From contig JAAYGB010000036.1 of NCBI GenBank assembly GCA_012727955.1, positions 1 through 64,000 of the forward strand: a DNA stretch of 64,000 bases, written 5' to 3'. Shown here piece by piece: positions 1 through 11,845 of the stretch. The notes under the pieces are model-generated. The model was not told where the DNA came from. It saw nothing but the letters and a program-made list of their open reading frames with translations, and made no database searches. The position numbers and the translations under genes are program-made. The first letter of the stretch is position 1. The number at the start of each line of letters is the position of its first letter. The DNA comes from Bacillota bacterium. GTDB taxonomy: Bacteria; Bacillota; Limnochordia; DTU087; JAAYGB01.

Positions 1-3126
<3,126 letters not shown>

Positions 3127-3426
3127 ATGGGTGTCGATATCGATAACGACCGGGTCCGCCAACTGGCTCAGGTTAGCCGCCTAAAGCTAACGGAGGATGA
3201 GGTCGAGACCTACCAAGCCCAGCTCAGCAGTATTCTAACTACCATCAGTGAAGTGAAGACAATGGACACCGAGGGCGTTGAGCCCATGCTCTATCCTCGG
3301 GTGTTGGGTAATGTGATGCGGCCCGATAAGGCTGGGGACTCGATGCCCCGGGAACAGGCTCTGGCCAATGGTCCCGTGGTGAAGGACGGAATGTTTCAAG
3401 TCCCACGCATCCTAGAAGAAGAATAG
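3127..3426 (+). CDS. gatC: Asp/Glu-tRNA amidotransferase subunit C
   Basis: The 99-residue GatC subunit is the small strap that wraps GatA and GatB in the GatCAB amidotransferase, which converts mischarged Glu-tRNA(Gln) and Asp-tRNA(Asn) to Gln-tRNA(Gln) and Asn-tRNA(Asn). The family signature is visible: an N-terminal helix with VRQLAQVSRLKLTEDE and a C-terminal segment with the typical MRPD motif and a VPRILE ending. The ATG immediately follows the ligA stop with no gap, implying translational coupling. It lies just before gatA and gatB in the usual order. Length and motifs match the family, so the call is secure. Confidence 0.95.
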   Translation: MGVDIDNDRVRQLAQVSRLKLTEDEVETYQAQLSSILTTISEVKTMDTEGVEPMLYPRVLGNVMRPDKAGDSMPREQALANGPVVKDGMFQVPRILEEE

Positions 3427-3438
3427 GGGGAGTTAGTG

Positions 3439-4917
3439 ATGTCTCTATTTACTATGACGGCCCATGAGCTGAAGGACAAGCTGCTCTCCCGGGAGATCTC
3501 GGCGATGGAGCTGCTGGATTCGGTGTATGGGCAAATCGAAGGGGTTGAACCGCAGGTTCAGGCCTATATTACGCTGACCAAGGAGCTGGCCCAAGAGCAG
3601 GCCAAGGCCGTCGATGAAGGGTTTCAAAGGGGCAGTGCCCAGGCCGGTGCCGGAATTCCCATCGCGATTAAAGATAACATCTCCGTTGCGGGAGTTCCCA
3701 ACACCTGTGCCTCCAAGATGTTGGCCAATTACCGGCCGCCCTTTCACGCTACAGTGGTGGAGAAGCTAATCGCCGCGGGAATGCCCATCCTAGGCAAGAC
3801 CAATATGGATGAGTTTGCCACCGGCTCCTCGTCGGAGAGTTCCTGGTATCACCCAACCCGCAACCCTTGGGATTTGGCTCGGGTACCGGGGGGGTCCAGT
3901 GGGGGCTCTGCCGCCGCGGTCAGTGCCGGGGAGGCAATTTGGGCCCTGGGGACCGATACCGGGGGTTCCCTGCGGCAACCGGCAGCCTTTTGCGGCGTGG
4001 TCGCGTTGAAGCCTACCTATGGATTGATCTCCCGCTATGGGGTGGTTGCCGTGGCCTCTTCCCTAGATCATGTGGGTCCGGTAACCAAGGATGTTACCGA
4101 CTGCGCCTTGCTGCTGCAAAGGATCGCGGGATACGATGGCCGGGACTCCACCTCAGCCCAGGAGGAGATTCCCGATTACGCCAGCTACCTGCAAACAAAC
4201 ATTCGGGGACTGCGAGTTGGGGTCCCGAAGGAATTCCTTTCCCTCGACGGGCTCGATGGAGAGGTTCGCCAAGGGGTGGAAAGGGCAATCAAGCTCTATG
4301 AAGAACTGGGAGCTGCCATCATTGAGGTAACTCTGCCCCATATTCATCAGGCTTTGTCGGTGTACTACATCATCATGTCGGCGGAGGCCAGTTCCAATCT
4401 CGGTCGCTATGATGGTGTCAGATATGGGTATCGCTGTGAAGATGCCGGGGATACCGTATCGATGTTTAGTCAGACCCGGAGTGAGGGCTTTGGTCCCGAG
4501 GTGAAGCGGCGCATCCTTCTGGGTACCTATTTGCTCAGCAGTGGACAGTATGAGACATATTATCGCCAGGCCCAGCGAGCCCGGACTTTGATTGCCCGGG
4601 ATTTTCAGCAGGCCTTTGCCCAGTGTGATGTGATCCTTGGTCCGACGGTTCCCACTACAGCCTTTGAGCTGGGAGCCCGCCGGGATGACCCCCTCGAGAT
4701 GTATCAATCGGATATCTATACGGCGCCGGTGAATCTCGCGGGACTGCCGGCGATGTCGGTTCCCTGTGGTTTGGATTCCTCTGGGCTGCCCATGGGATTA
4801 CAGCTAATTGGTCCTCACTTTGGGGAAGGAACCCTGCTAAAGGCAGCCTACGCCTATGAACAGGCCTCCGGTCATTATCGACTGCGGGCACCGGTGGAGG
4901 TGAAGAACAATGGCTGA
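3439..4917 (+). CDS. gatA: Asp/Glu-tRNA amidotransferase subunit A
   Basis: Amidase-signature subunit of GatCAB; it releases ammonia from glutamine, which is channelled to GatB. The catalytic triad is intact: Lys78 in AIKDNI, cis-Ser153 in GSSGGS and nucleophile Ser177 in [12 protein letters not shown], each one residue lower than in the well-studied Staphylococcus aureus enzyme (Lys79, Ser154, Ser178). Length is 492 residues, normal for the family. ATG 3439 is preferred over GTG 3436 because it sits six bases from a GGAG ribosome site. The 3' end overlaps gatB by eight bases, so the two subunits are translationally coupled. Confidence 0.97.
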   Translation: MSLFTMTAHELKDKLLSREISAMELLDSVYGQIEGVEPQVQAYITLTKELAQEQAKAVDEGFQRGSAQAGAGIPIAIKDNISVAGVPNTCASKMLANYRPPFHATVVEKLIAAGMPILGKTNMDEFATGSSSESSWYHPTRNPWDLARVPGGSSGGSAAAVSAGEAIWALGTDTGGSLRQPAAFCGVVALKPTYGLISRYGVVAVASSLDHVGPVTKDVTDCALLLQRIAGYDGRDSTSAQEEIPDYASYLQTNIRGLRVGVPKEFLSLDGLDGEVRQGVERAIKLYEELGAAIIEVTLPHIHQALSVYYIIMSAEASSNLGRYDGVRYGYRCEDAGDTVSMFSQTRSEGFGPEVKRRILLGTYLLSSGQYETYYRQAQRARTLIARDFQQAFAQCDVILGPTVPTTAFELGARRDDPLEMYQSDIYTAPVNLAGLPAMSVPCGLDSSGLPMGLQLIGPHFGEGTLLKAAYAYEQASGHYRLRAPVEVKNNG

Positions 4918-6355
4918 ATATGAAGTGATTATCGGCTTAGAGGTACACGCGGAACTGCTAACCCAGTCCAAACTCTTTTGCCGGTGCAGCACCAAGTTTG
5001 GTCAGGAACCCAACACCCAGGTGTGTCCCGTTTGTCTGGGACTGCCCGGTACCCTGCCGGTACTAAACAGCAAGGCAGTGGAATATACCATAAGAGCCGG
5101 ACTGGCTTTGAATTGTACTATTGCCGACATCAGTAAGTTTGATCGCAAGAACTACTTTTACCCCGATTTGCCCAAGGCCTATCAGGTTTCTCAGTTTGAC
5201 CTACCCCTCTGCCGGGAAGGTTATATTGACATTGCCACCGAGGGGGGAAGTCGCCGGATCGGCATTAACCGCATCCACTTAGAGGAAGAGGCCGGGAAGT
5301 TGATGCATGCCGGTGACAATATTGTCGGGGCTGAGTATTCCCTGGTGGATTACAACCGCGGTGGAATCCCCCTGATCGAAATCGTCAGTGAGCCGGATCT
5401 GCGCAGCCCCGAAGAAGCTCGCCTGTACCTGGATCAACTGAAGAGTACCCTACAGTACATTGGTGTCTCCGACTGCAAGATGCAGGAGGGTTCCCTGCGT
5501 TGCGATGCCAACATTTCCCTCCGACGCAAAGGAGAGCGGGGCTTTGGTGTGAAGTCAGAGATTAAGAACCTCAACTCCTTCCGAGCAGTGCAGCGGGCCC
5601 TGGAGTATGAGGTCAAGCGGCAGCGGGCGGAGCTGGAGGCTGGGGCTACCCTGATTCCCGATACCAGGCACTGGGATGAGGAACGGGGCATTACTGTGCA
5701 GATGCGCACCAAGGAAGAGGCCGATGATTATCGGTATTTCCCCGATCCGGACCTGATGCCCATCACCATCGAGTCTAGTTGGGTGGAGGAGATACGGGCC
5801 ACCATTCCAGAGCTGCCCCAGGCCCGGCGGGAGCGGTTTATCCAGGAGTACCAACTGCCGGAGTACGATGCCCAGATCTTGACGGTGAGCCGAGAGTTGG
5901 CTGACTTCTTTGAGGAGTGTGTCAAGGAGTATGCCGACCCGAAACCGGTGAGTAACTGGATTATGGGAGAGCTCCTTCGGGTAGTCAATCCCGCGGAGGA
6001 TGGACTAGGGGCTTTGGCTATTACCCCGACCCATCTGGTGTCTTTACTGAAGTTAATTGACGAGGGAACAATCAGTGGTAGTGTCGGTAAGGATGTATTT
6101 GCTGAGATGATTGCCACAGGGAACATGCCTGAAGACATCGTGGCTGCCAAGGGTCTGAAACAAATCAGCGATGTCGATGAGCTGATGGCGATAGTTGAGC
6201 AGGTCATCGCCGACAACCCTAAGTCCGTCAGTGATTACCGGGCCGGAAAGACCAAGGCCTTGGGCTTCTTGGTCGGGCAAGTAATGCGAGCCACCAAGGG
6301 TCAGGCCAATCCCCAGAAGGTAAACGAATTGTTAGTCAAGGGTCTCGAAGGGTAA
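4910..6355 (+). CDS. gatB: Asp/Glu-tRNA amidotransferase subunit B
   Basis: tRNA-binding kinase and transamidase subunit of GatCAB: it phosphorylates the mischarged Glu or Asp and amidates it with ammonia from GatA. The N-terminal cradle shows the family motifs [15 protein letters not shown] with the CPVCLGLPG zinc-binding cluster, and [13 protein letters not shown]; the C-terminal helical and YqeY-like tail domain covers roughly residues 290-481. At 481 residues it is full length. It is the last gene of the ligA-gatCAB run; the next gene starts 202 bases later behind its own candidate promoter. Presence of the complete complex suggests the organism makes Gln-tRNA or Asn-tRNA by the indirect route. 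Confidence 0.97.
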   Translation: MAEYEVIIGLEVHAELLTQSKLFCRCSTKFGQEPNTQVCPVCLGLPGTLPVLNSKAVEYTIRAGLALNCTIADISKFDRKNYFYPDLPKAYQVSQFDLPLCREGYIDIATEGGSRRIGINRIHLEEEAGKLMHAGDNIVGAEYSLVDYNRGGIPLIEIVSEPDLRSPEEARLYLDQLKSTLQYIGVSDCKMQEGSLRCDANISLRRKGERGFGVKSEIKNLNSFRAVQRALEYEVKRQRAELEAGATLIPDTRHWDEERGITVQMRTKEEADDYRYFPDPDLMPITIESSWVEEIRATIPELPQARRERFIQEYQLPEYDAQILTVSRELADFFEECVKEYADPKPVSNWIMGELLRVVNPAEDGLGALAITPTHLVSLLKLIDEGTISGSVGKDVFAEMIATGNMPEDIVAAKGLKQISDVDELMAIVEQVIADNPKSVSDYRAGKTKALGFLVGQVMRATKGQANPQKVNELLVKGLEG

Positions 6356-6379
6356 AGCGACGGCTCTGGCTCCCTTTGC

Positions 6380-6454
6380 ATGTATACATCGCGTATGGCA
6401 GGGTTTTGCGGCCAGGATCGCTAAATTGACTTCAATAGCGAACCAGTGTGTATC
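6380..6454 (+). promoter_or_regulatory. Candidate promoter and operator-like repeats upstream of the homocitrate-synthase operon
   Basis: TTGACT (6426-6431) is followed after 17 bases by the weak -10 TGTATC (6449-6454). The -35 lies inside a 6-bp inverted repeat, TCGCTA (6418-6423) and TAGCGA (6436-6441), a placement typical of a repressor site. A 10-bp perfect palindrome ATGTATACAT lies at 6380-6389. The roughly 100-base leader down to the ATG at 6558 shows no riboswitch I recognise. The -10 matches only half of the consensus, so the promoter is tentative. Confidence 0.4.
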
Positions 6455-6557
6455 ACGCAAGGGGTTGGAGAATAGTCCCTTTCAGAGATTGTGTACTAAT
6501 TTGGGAGGTTCCGGCAGCTGTTGGCAATCTTACCTAATTTAGGGAGGTCTTGAGACA

Positions 6558-7727
6558 ATGAGTAAACTCGATCGCTTCAATACTCCGGTGTATATAGTCG
6601 ATACGACCCTGCGAGACGGAGAACAAACTGCTGGAGTAGTTTTCTCTAATGCCGAAAAGATCCGTATTGCCAAGCTGTTGGATGAACTTGGCGTTCATCA
6701 GATTGAAGCCGGGATCCCTGTCATGGGTGGAGATGAAGCCGAGGCAGTCAAGGAGATTGTCCGCTCCGATTTGCGGGCCAGCATCATGGCCTGGAATCGG
6801 GCCGTGGTGAAGGATGTAGAGGCTTCCCTGCGCTGCGGAGTGGATGCCGTGGCCATCTCCATCTCCACCTCGGATATCCACATTCAGCACAAGCTGCGCA
6901 CCAGTCGCCAGTGGGTACTGGATAACATGACAGCGGCAACGGAGTTTGCCAAGTCCCACGGCCTGTATGTTTCCGTCAATGCCGAGGACGCGTCTCGTTC
7001 TGATATGGACTTTCTCATCCAATTTGCCCTGGCGGCCAAACAGGCTGGAGCCGACCGACTGCGGTACTGCGATACCGTGGGCATTATGGAGCCCTTTACC
7101 ATCTACCAACGGGTTAAGGAGATAATAGATAAGACCGGACTAGATGTCGAGATGCATACCCACAACGACTTTGGCATGGCCACTGCCAATGCCCTGGCGG
7201 GAATTAGAGCCGGAGCGAAATTCGTTGGTGTGACCGTCAATGGTCTAGGTGAGCGGGCTGGTAATGCTGCCCTTGATGAAGTGGTGATGGCGCTAAAGCA
7301 CATTAACCAGATGGACCTGGGTTTGAAGACCCAATCCTTCCGAGAAATCGCCGAGTATGTTGCTCAGGCGTCGGGCCGCACCCTGCCGGTGTGGAAGGCC
7401 ATCGTTGGTACCAATATGTTTGCCCATGAGTCGGGGATCCATGCCGATGGGGTTCTCAAGGAAGCCAGTACCTACGAGGTTTTTGCCCCGGAAGAAGTAG
7501 GTCTGCAGCGACAGATCGTAATTGGAAAACACTCTGGTTCCAAGGCACTGTTGATGAAATTCTCCGAGTATGGAATTCAGTTATCTGAACAGGAAGCCAA
7601 TGAACTGCTGGTGAGAGTTAGGGCTACTGCCGTTGAACTAAAACGGGCCCTCTTTGATAAAGAACTGGTTTATATCTATGAAGACTATTTGCGAGACAAG
7701 GAGAGGGAGGCCAGCGCCAGCAGTTAA
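6558..7727 (+). CDS. Homocitrate synthase family protein (NifV type; possibly Re-citrate synthase)
   Basis: A DRE-TIM metallolyase-type enzyme joining acetyl-CoA to a 2-oxo acid. The TIM-barrel signature DTTLRDGEQTAGVVF is at residues 15-29, and the metal-ligand motif HTHNDFGMATAN follows near residue 200; the second family signature appears as GLGERAGNAALDEVV. The protein is 389 residues and lacks the long C-terminal LeuA regulatory domain of isopropylmalate synthase, so it resembles NifV-type homocitrate synthases. The two genes downstream encode a dehydratase of the aconitase family, so the product (homocitrate or citrate) is probably isomerised at once. Known roles of such enzymes are lysine synthesis by the aminoadipate route, FeMo-cofactor homocitrate, and Re-specific citrate synthesis in anaerobes; sequence alone does not settle which applies. 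GGGAGG ribosome site precedes the ATG. Confidence 0.85.
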   Translation: MSKLDRFNTPVYIVDTTLRDGEQTAGVVFSNAEKIRIAKLLDELGVHQIEAGIPVMGGDEAEAVKEIVRSDLRASIMAWNRAVVKDVEASLRCGVDAVAISISTSDIHIQHKLRTSRQWVLDNMTAATEFAKSHGLYVSVNAEDASRSDMDFLIQFALAAKQAGADRLRYCDTVGIMEPFTIYQRVKEIIDKTGLDVEMHTHNDFGMATANALAGIRAGAKFVGVTVNGLGERAGNAALDEVVMALKHINQMDLGLKTQSFREIAEYVAQASGRTLPVWKAIVGTNMFAHESGIHADGVLKEASTYEVFAPEEVGLQRQIVIGKHSGSKALLMKFSEYGIQLSEQEANELLVRVRATAVELKRALFDKELVYIYEDYLRDKEREASASS

Positions 7728-7754
7728 GCAAAGTAGAGGGGGAGGAAGTAGTCT

Positions 7755-9026
7755 TTGGGCCAGACATTAGCTGAGAAGATCTTGTCGCGCCGAAGCGGAA
7801 GACACTTAAGAGCGGGGGACCTGGCAGTGGTCAATGTCGATCTGACCATTACCCAGGATGGAACGGGGCCCTTGGCTGTTCGGCAGTTAGAGAAGATGGG
7901 TTTGGTGCAGGCTGCCTGCCCAGAGCGGACGATATTGTTTATTGACCATGCCGCACCTAGTCCCCGCCGGGAGCTTTCCAATGACCACATCCTGCTGCGG
8001 GAGTTTGCTGCCAAGACGGGAGCAGTACTGTCCGACGTCGGGGCCGGGGTTTGCCATCAGATTGTCGCTGAAGAGTATGCCCGGCCCGGCGATGTGATTA
8101 TCGGGGCTGATTCCCATACCTGTATGGCGGGGGCCTTGGGAGCCTTTGCCACCGGGATGGGGTCCACCGATGTTGCGGTGGGTATTGCCTTGGGGAAGAC
8201 CTGGATGCGAGTTCCCGAGACCTTTCTGATTCGGGTTCAGGGTGAGCTGCAGCCAGGGGTGACGGCAAAGGATTTGATTTTGCACATCATTGGGCTCATC
8301 GGTGCCGATGGAGCCACCTACAAAGCCCTGGAGTTTGCCGGGGAGACCATCGAGGCGATGCCGATGACGGAGCGCCTCACCCTGTCCAATATGGCTGTGG
8401 AGGCAGGGGCCAAGGCCGGGTTAATCGCAGCCGACGAGGTTACCCGTCGGTACTTGGCAGAGATGGGACGGGAAGCTGATTACAGTCCCCTCAGCGCGGA
8501 TCCCGATGCGGAATACGAGCGGGTAATTGACATCGATGCCTCTACCCTGGAGCCGATGATTTCCCTACCCCACACCGTCGATAACACTAAACCAATTAGC
8601 GCCATCGGCGAGGTGAAGGTGGATCAAGTTTTCATCGGATCCTGTACCAATGGTAGAACCGAGGACTTGGCGGTAGCGGCTCAGATTCTAGCCGGGAGGA
8701 AGGTTCATCCCCAGGTACGGTTAATCGTAGTGCCGGCTTCCAGACGGGTCTTCTTGGAGAGTTTAGCTGCTGGGTATATCACTACATTAGTTGAGGCGGG
8801 AGCGGTGGTGCTGGCACCGGGATGTGGTCCCTGTGTTGGGGTCCACGAAGGGATTCTCGGCGATGGAGAGGTTTCCCTGAACACCTCCAATCGGAACTTC
8901 CAAGGTCGGTTGGGAAATCCTTCAGCCTACATCTATCTAGCCTCTCCGGCGGTGGCCGCGGCCACTGCGCTGACCGGAGTGATTACCCATCCCAAGGAGG
9001 TCTTAGACGATGCAGCTGCGCGGTAA
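7755..9026 (+). CDS. 3-isopropylmalate dehydratase/homoaconitase/aconitase-family large subunit
   Basis: Catalytic Fe-S subunit of a two-protein hydro-lyase that isomerises a tricarboxylate such as isopropylmalate, homocitrate or citrate. The 4Fe-4S ligands are visible: the SHTC cysteine in GADSHTCMAGALGAF (first ligand region), and the later GSCTNGR and APGCGPC motifs. At 423 residues it is the short archaeal/clostridial type rather than the 465-residue proteobacterial LeuC. The start is TTG 7755, nine bases after GGAGG. It overlaps the small subunit gene by 17 bases. Its position directly after a NifV-type synthase, not LeuA or LeuB, favours homoaconitase or aconitase over leucine synthesis, but the specificity is inferred. 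Confidence 0.88.
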   Translation: MGQTLAEKILSRRSGRHLRAGDLAVVNVDLTITQDGTGPLAVRQLEKMGLVQAACPERTILFIDHAAPSPRRELSNDHILLREFAAKTGAVLSDVGAGVCHQIVAEEYARPGDVIIGADSHTCMAGALGAFATGMGSTDVAVGIALGKTWMRVPETFLIRVQGELQPGVTAKDLILHIIGLIGADGATYKALEFAGETIEAMPMTERLTLSNMAVEAGAKAGLIAADEVTRRYLAEMGREADYSPLSADPDAEYERVIDIDASTLEPMISLPHTVDNTKPISAIGEVKVDQVFIGSCTNGRTEDLAVAAQILAGRKVHPQVRLIVVPASRRVFLESLAAGYITTLVEAGAVVLAPGCGPCVGVHEGILGDGEVSLNTSNRNFQGRLGNPSAYIYLASPAVAAATALTGVITHPKEVLDDAAAR

Positions 9027-9510
9027 AGCTTGGAAGTTCGGCGACAATATTTCCACGGACCATATCGCTCCCGGTCGGTTGTTTCACCTGCGCTCCAATC
9101 TGCCGGAGCTGGCAAAACATGTCTTGGAGGATGCCGATCCCCAGTTTGCGGCGAAGGTTCAGCCGGGGGACTTTGTCGTCGGGGGGAATAACTTTGGATT
9201 GGGCTCCAGTCGGGAGCATGCCCCCACCATCATCAAATTGGCGGGAGTCAGCGCGGTCCTGGCCAAATCCTTTGCTCGGATTTTCTTCCGCAACGCCATT
9301 AATGTCGGCTTGCCGGTGGTAATCTGTGATACCGACCGCATCGATGCCGGTGATCAGCTCTTGGTGGACGTTGGGGCTGGGAAGGTGCACAACCTAACCA
9401 AGGACGAAATCTTGACCGTTTCGCCCCTTCCCGATGTGATGCTGCAAATTCTCCAGGACGGGGGATTAGCAGCTCATGTAGCCAAATACAGGGACTTGCG
9501 GGTTGAATAG
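9010..9510 (+). CDS. 3-isopropylmalate dehydratase/homoaconitase/aconitase-family small subunit
   Basis: Swivelling subunit that completes the active site of the preceding large subunit. It is 166 residues, the normal length, with the family motifs GDNISTDHIAPGR near the start and NNFGLGSSREHAP around residue 60. The substrate-specificity loop just after PGR reads LFHLRSN; isopropylmalate isomerases usually have YLRT here and methanogen homoaconitase YLVY, so the natural substrate is not given by the loop. Ribosome site AAGGAGG lies inside the large subunit gene and the two frames overlap by 17 bases, coupling their translation. No homoisocitrate, isocitrate or isopropylmalate dehydrogenase follows. 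Confidence 0.88.
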   Translation: MQLRGKAWKFGDNISTDHIAPGRLFHLRSNLPELAKHVLEDADPQFAAKVQPGDFVVGGNNFGLGSSREHAPTIIKLAGVSAVLAKSFARIFFRNAINVGLPVVICDTDRIDAGDQLLVDVGAGKVHNLTKDEILTVSPLPDVMLQILQDGGLAAHVAKYRDLRVE

Positions 9511-9647
9511 TTAGCAATTAATCCTTTGGAAGACGTGTGAAAGCTGCCTGCTACAGATCATCTCTAGCCGGCGGCTTTTCCCTTGTTATGGCAAGTAGGG
9601 CCAACTTTGCACTCAAACTAGATATGAAATAGAAAGCGAGATAGAAG

Positions 9648-10547
9648 GTGAATTCGTTGTCGCAGAATAAAGCAAGACTTGCCGATCTGTCCCTCTTGGG
9701 ATCTACTGTGATCTGGGGCGGGACCTTTCCGGTTATCAAGCTTCTGGTTGGGCAGATGACGCCCCACTATCTGGTGGGAATTAGATTCTTGGTGGGATTC
9801 TTGGCTTTGACGGTCTTTTGCTTACCCCGCTTGCGACGGCTCGATGGGCGCATTCTAAAGATCGGCACCCTCTTGGGCCTGGTGCTTTGGGGTGGATACA
9901 TAACCCAGACCATGGGCCTGCAGTACACCAGCGCCTCTAAGGGAGGATTTATCACTGGGTTATCGGTGGTCTTTGTCCCCATCCTCTCCGCATTGTGGTT
10001 GAAGAACCCGCCTCGGCCTTCGGCAGTATGGGGAGTGGTCCTGGCCACCGCGGGCTTGGCCTTTCTCAGCCTGGACCTTTCCACGGGTTTTTCCGTCGAG
10101 ATTGGGGATCTACTGATTTTGGGCTCTGCGGTGCTCTGGGCACTGCAGGTAGTGATTGTGGCCCGGTATGCTCCCCAGATGGATTCGCTGCTTCTCGCCT
10201 GGGTGCAAATCGGTACCGTGGCGGTGGCAGGCATGATTTTCGCCGGAGTGACGGAATCGCCGCCGATAGAGTGGGGAGCATCGCTGATCCTTGGGCTGCT
10301 GTATCTGGCGGTCTTGGCTACGGCCCTGTCTTTAGCGGTACAGATTTGGTCACAAAAATATACTTCACCCACTAGAGTGGGCATTATCCTTGCCATGGAA
10401 CCGGTTTTTGCCACGATTTTTGCCAGGATCTTCCTCGGTGAAGTGCTCAGTGCGAAGGCAGTGGCGGGCTGTGGCCTCGTTCTGGCGGGGATGCTCCTGG
10501 CTGAGGTCAGCCCTCTAGAAAGGTGGCAGGAAGGGAGAAGCGCTTAG
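9648..10547 (+). CDS. EamA/DMT-superfamily permease
   Basis: An inner-membrane transporter of the drug/metabolite superfamily, about 299 residues with ten predicted hydrophobic helices arranged as two five-helix EamA repeats. The first repeat begins GSTVIWGGTFPVIK and the second GSAVLWALQVVIV, with the typical MEPVFATIFARIFLGE motif before the last helices. Substrate is unknown; family members export amino acids, purines or drugs. Two starts are possible: GTG 9648, or TTG 9657, which is better spaced (six bases) from AGAAGGTG. It stands alone, 137 bases after the dehydratase operon and just before the fur promoter. Confidence 0.85.
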   Translation: MNSLSQNKARLADLSLLGSTVIWGGTFPVIKLLVGQMTPHYLVGIRFLVGFLALTVFCLPRLRRLDGRILKIGTLLGLVLWGGYITQTMGLQYTSASKGGFITGLSVVFVPILSALWLKNPPRPSAVWGVVLATAGLAFLSLDLSTGFSVEIGDLLILGSAVLWALQVVIVARYAPQMDSLLLAWVQIGTVAVAGMIFAGVTESPPIEWGASLILGLLYLAVLATALSLAVQIWSQKYTSPTRVGIILAMEPVFATIFARIFLGEVLSAKAVAGCGLVLAGMLLAEVSPLERWQEGRSA

Positions 10548-10550
10548 GTT

Positions 10551-10579
10551 TTGACAGGAGGGGCAAGAGCACGTATGAT
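10551..10579 (+). promoter_or_regulatory. Strong sigma-A type promoter for the Fur-family gene
   Basis: TTGACA at 10551-10556 and TATGAT at 10574-10579 are separated by exactly 17 bases, a near-consensus vegetative promoter. It starts four bases after the stop of the EamA permease gene, so the regulator has its own transcript starting near 10586. Confidence 0.8.
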
Positions 10580-10620
10580 TAGATTGTGACCCTTTGTGTC
10601 AAATACCATGGAAGGCGGTG

Positions 10621-11094
10621 GTGAAGCTGGACGAGCAGACCCTTGCGAGAATCAGAGAGCAGTTAAGTGATCACGATCATCGTCTCACCCCGCAGCGCCA
10701 AGCGATACTTCAGGTTCTGGTAGAGCAAGGTAATCCGCAGCATATGAGCGCGGAGAAAATCTTCATGGAGGCGAAAAAGCTTCATCCGGAGTTGGGACTG
10801 GCTACGGTCTATCGTACCCTTGAGATCTTCGAGAAACTGGGGATTGTGTACAAGCTGGAGTACGGCGATGGGCAAGCCCGGTTTGAATTCAATGATAATG
10901 TCGAAGAGCACTACCATCATCACTTGATTTGTCTTGGTTGCGGCAAGATCCAGGAGTTCAACGATGACCTCCTGGAGGATATGGAACGTGCCATCGCTCA
11001 ACAGGCCGATTTTGACATCACCGATCACTGTCTCCGGTTTTTTGGCTACTGTTCGGAGTGCCGCAAGAGTCGACAAGGAGAGAGAACTCCGTAG
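10621..11094 (+). CDS. Fur-family metal/peroxide-responsive repressor
   Basis: A winged-helix repressor of the Fur family (Fur, Zur or PerR). The DNA-binding helix region has LTPQRQAIL and LGLATVYRTLEIFEKLG; the dimer domain has the metal motif HYHHHLICLGCG and a second cysteine pair CSEC near the C-terminus, giving the structural Cys4 zinc site. The start is taken as GTG 10621, five to six bases after GGAAGG; TTG 10594 would add an unlikely nine-residue extension. About 157 residues. The subfamily and metal cannot be assigned from these motifs. It is transcribed from a near-consensus promoter and converges on phoU with only 22 bases between the stops. Confidence 0.92.
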   Translation: MKLDEQTLARIREQLSDHDHRLTPQRQAILQVLVEQGNPQHMSAEKIFMEAKKLHPELGLATVYRTLEIFEKLGIVYKLEYGDGQARFEFNDNVEEHYHHHLICLGCGKIQEFNDDLLEDMERAIAQQADFDITDHCLRFFGYCSECRKSRQGERTP

Positions 11095-11116
11095 CTACCC
11101 TACATTGGACATCCTC

Positions 11117-11824
11117 TCATTCCGGGGAATTAGCAGACCCCACCTCAAGGTCATCGCTATCCGCGTGCATCAGCCTTTCCCCTGTCAGATAGTAAACTAC
11201 GCTTTCGGCGATGTTAGTTGCATGATCGCCAATGCGCTCTAAGAATCGGGCCACGAAGAGCAGAGTAACTGCTTGCGTGGCTCGATTGCTGTCTCCGCCC
11301 TCGGCAACAAAGCCCAGCAGTTCTTCATGGAGAAAATGATAGGTCTCATCGACGCTGTGATCCATCAGCAATACTTCCCGAGCCTTAGCGGCATCTTGAT
11401 GGACGAAGGAATCCAGGCAAGCCTGGACCATGATCTCGATGTGTTTGGCGATGTGGGGAATGTCGATCAAGGGCTTGATCAGCGGTGAATCACCGATTTG
11501 GATGGTGGTTTCCGCAATGTTGGAGGCCAGGTCTCCCATCCGCTCTAAATCCCGAATCGACCGCAGGATGCAGTAAATCCGGCGCAGATCCCGGGCTACC
11601 GGTTGAAACATCGCAATAACCTGCAGACCTTGCCTTTCCAACTCTACTTCTAACTCATCAATGATATCGTCATCCTCGACAACCTGCCGAGCCAAGTTAA
11701 GATCCTGTTCCAGCAACGAGCGGACGGCACTGTGGAGGCTTTTTTCCACGAGGCCGCCCATGGTCAACAGCGATTGTTCGATGCGGCGCAGGGCTGCATC
11801 CAAAGCTTCACGGGGCACTGTCAT
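11117..11824 (-). CDS. phoU: Phosphate signalling protein PhoU
   Basis: A cytoplasmic dimer of two three-helix bundles that, in studied bacteria, passes phosphate status from the Pst transporter to the PhoR kinase. Both PhoU repeats keep their metal-binding signature: DLERMGDLASNIAE in the first half and FLERIGDHATNIAE in the second. Length about 235 residues. Starts at 11827 (GTG), 11824 (ATG) and 11818 (GTG) are possible; the last is best spaced, eight bases from GGAAGG, and gives a normal N-terminus. It is the last gene of the phoPR-pst-like operon, 21 bases after the PstB-like gene. PhoU looks fully functional, in contrast to the transporter genes beside it. Confidence 0.93.
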   Translation of the reverse strand: MTVPREALDAALRRIEQSLLTMGGLVEKSLHSAVRSLLEQDLNLARQVVEDDDIIDELEVELERQGLQVIAMFQPVARDLRRIYCILRSIRDLERMGDLASNIAETTIQIGDSPLIKPLIDIPHIAKHIEIMVQACLDSFVHQDAAKAREVLLMDHSVDETYHFLHEELLGFVAEGGDSNRATQAVTLLFVARFLERIGDHATNIAESVVYYLTGERLMHADSDDLEVGSANSPE

Positions 11825-11845
11825 CACCTTCCATGCAACAGGGGC

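Noticed and set aside
6380-6389. Shared GTATAC palindromes at 6380, 16475 and 50928 as a common operator
   Set aside because: The six-base core is expected several times by chance in 64 kb, and the flanks differ.
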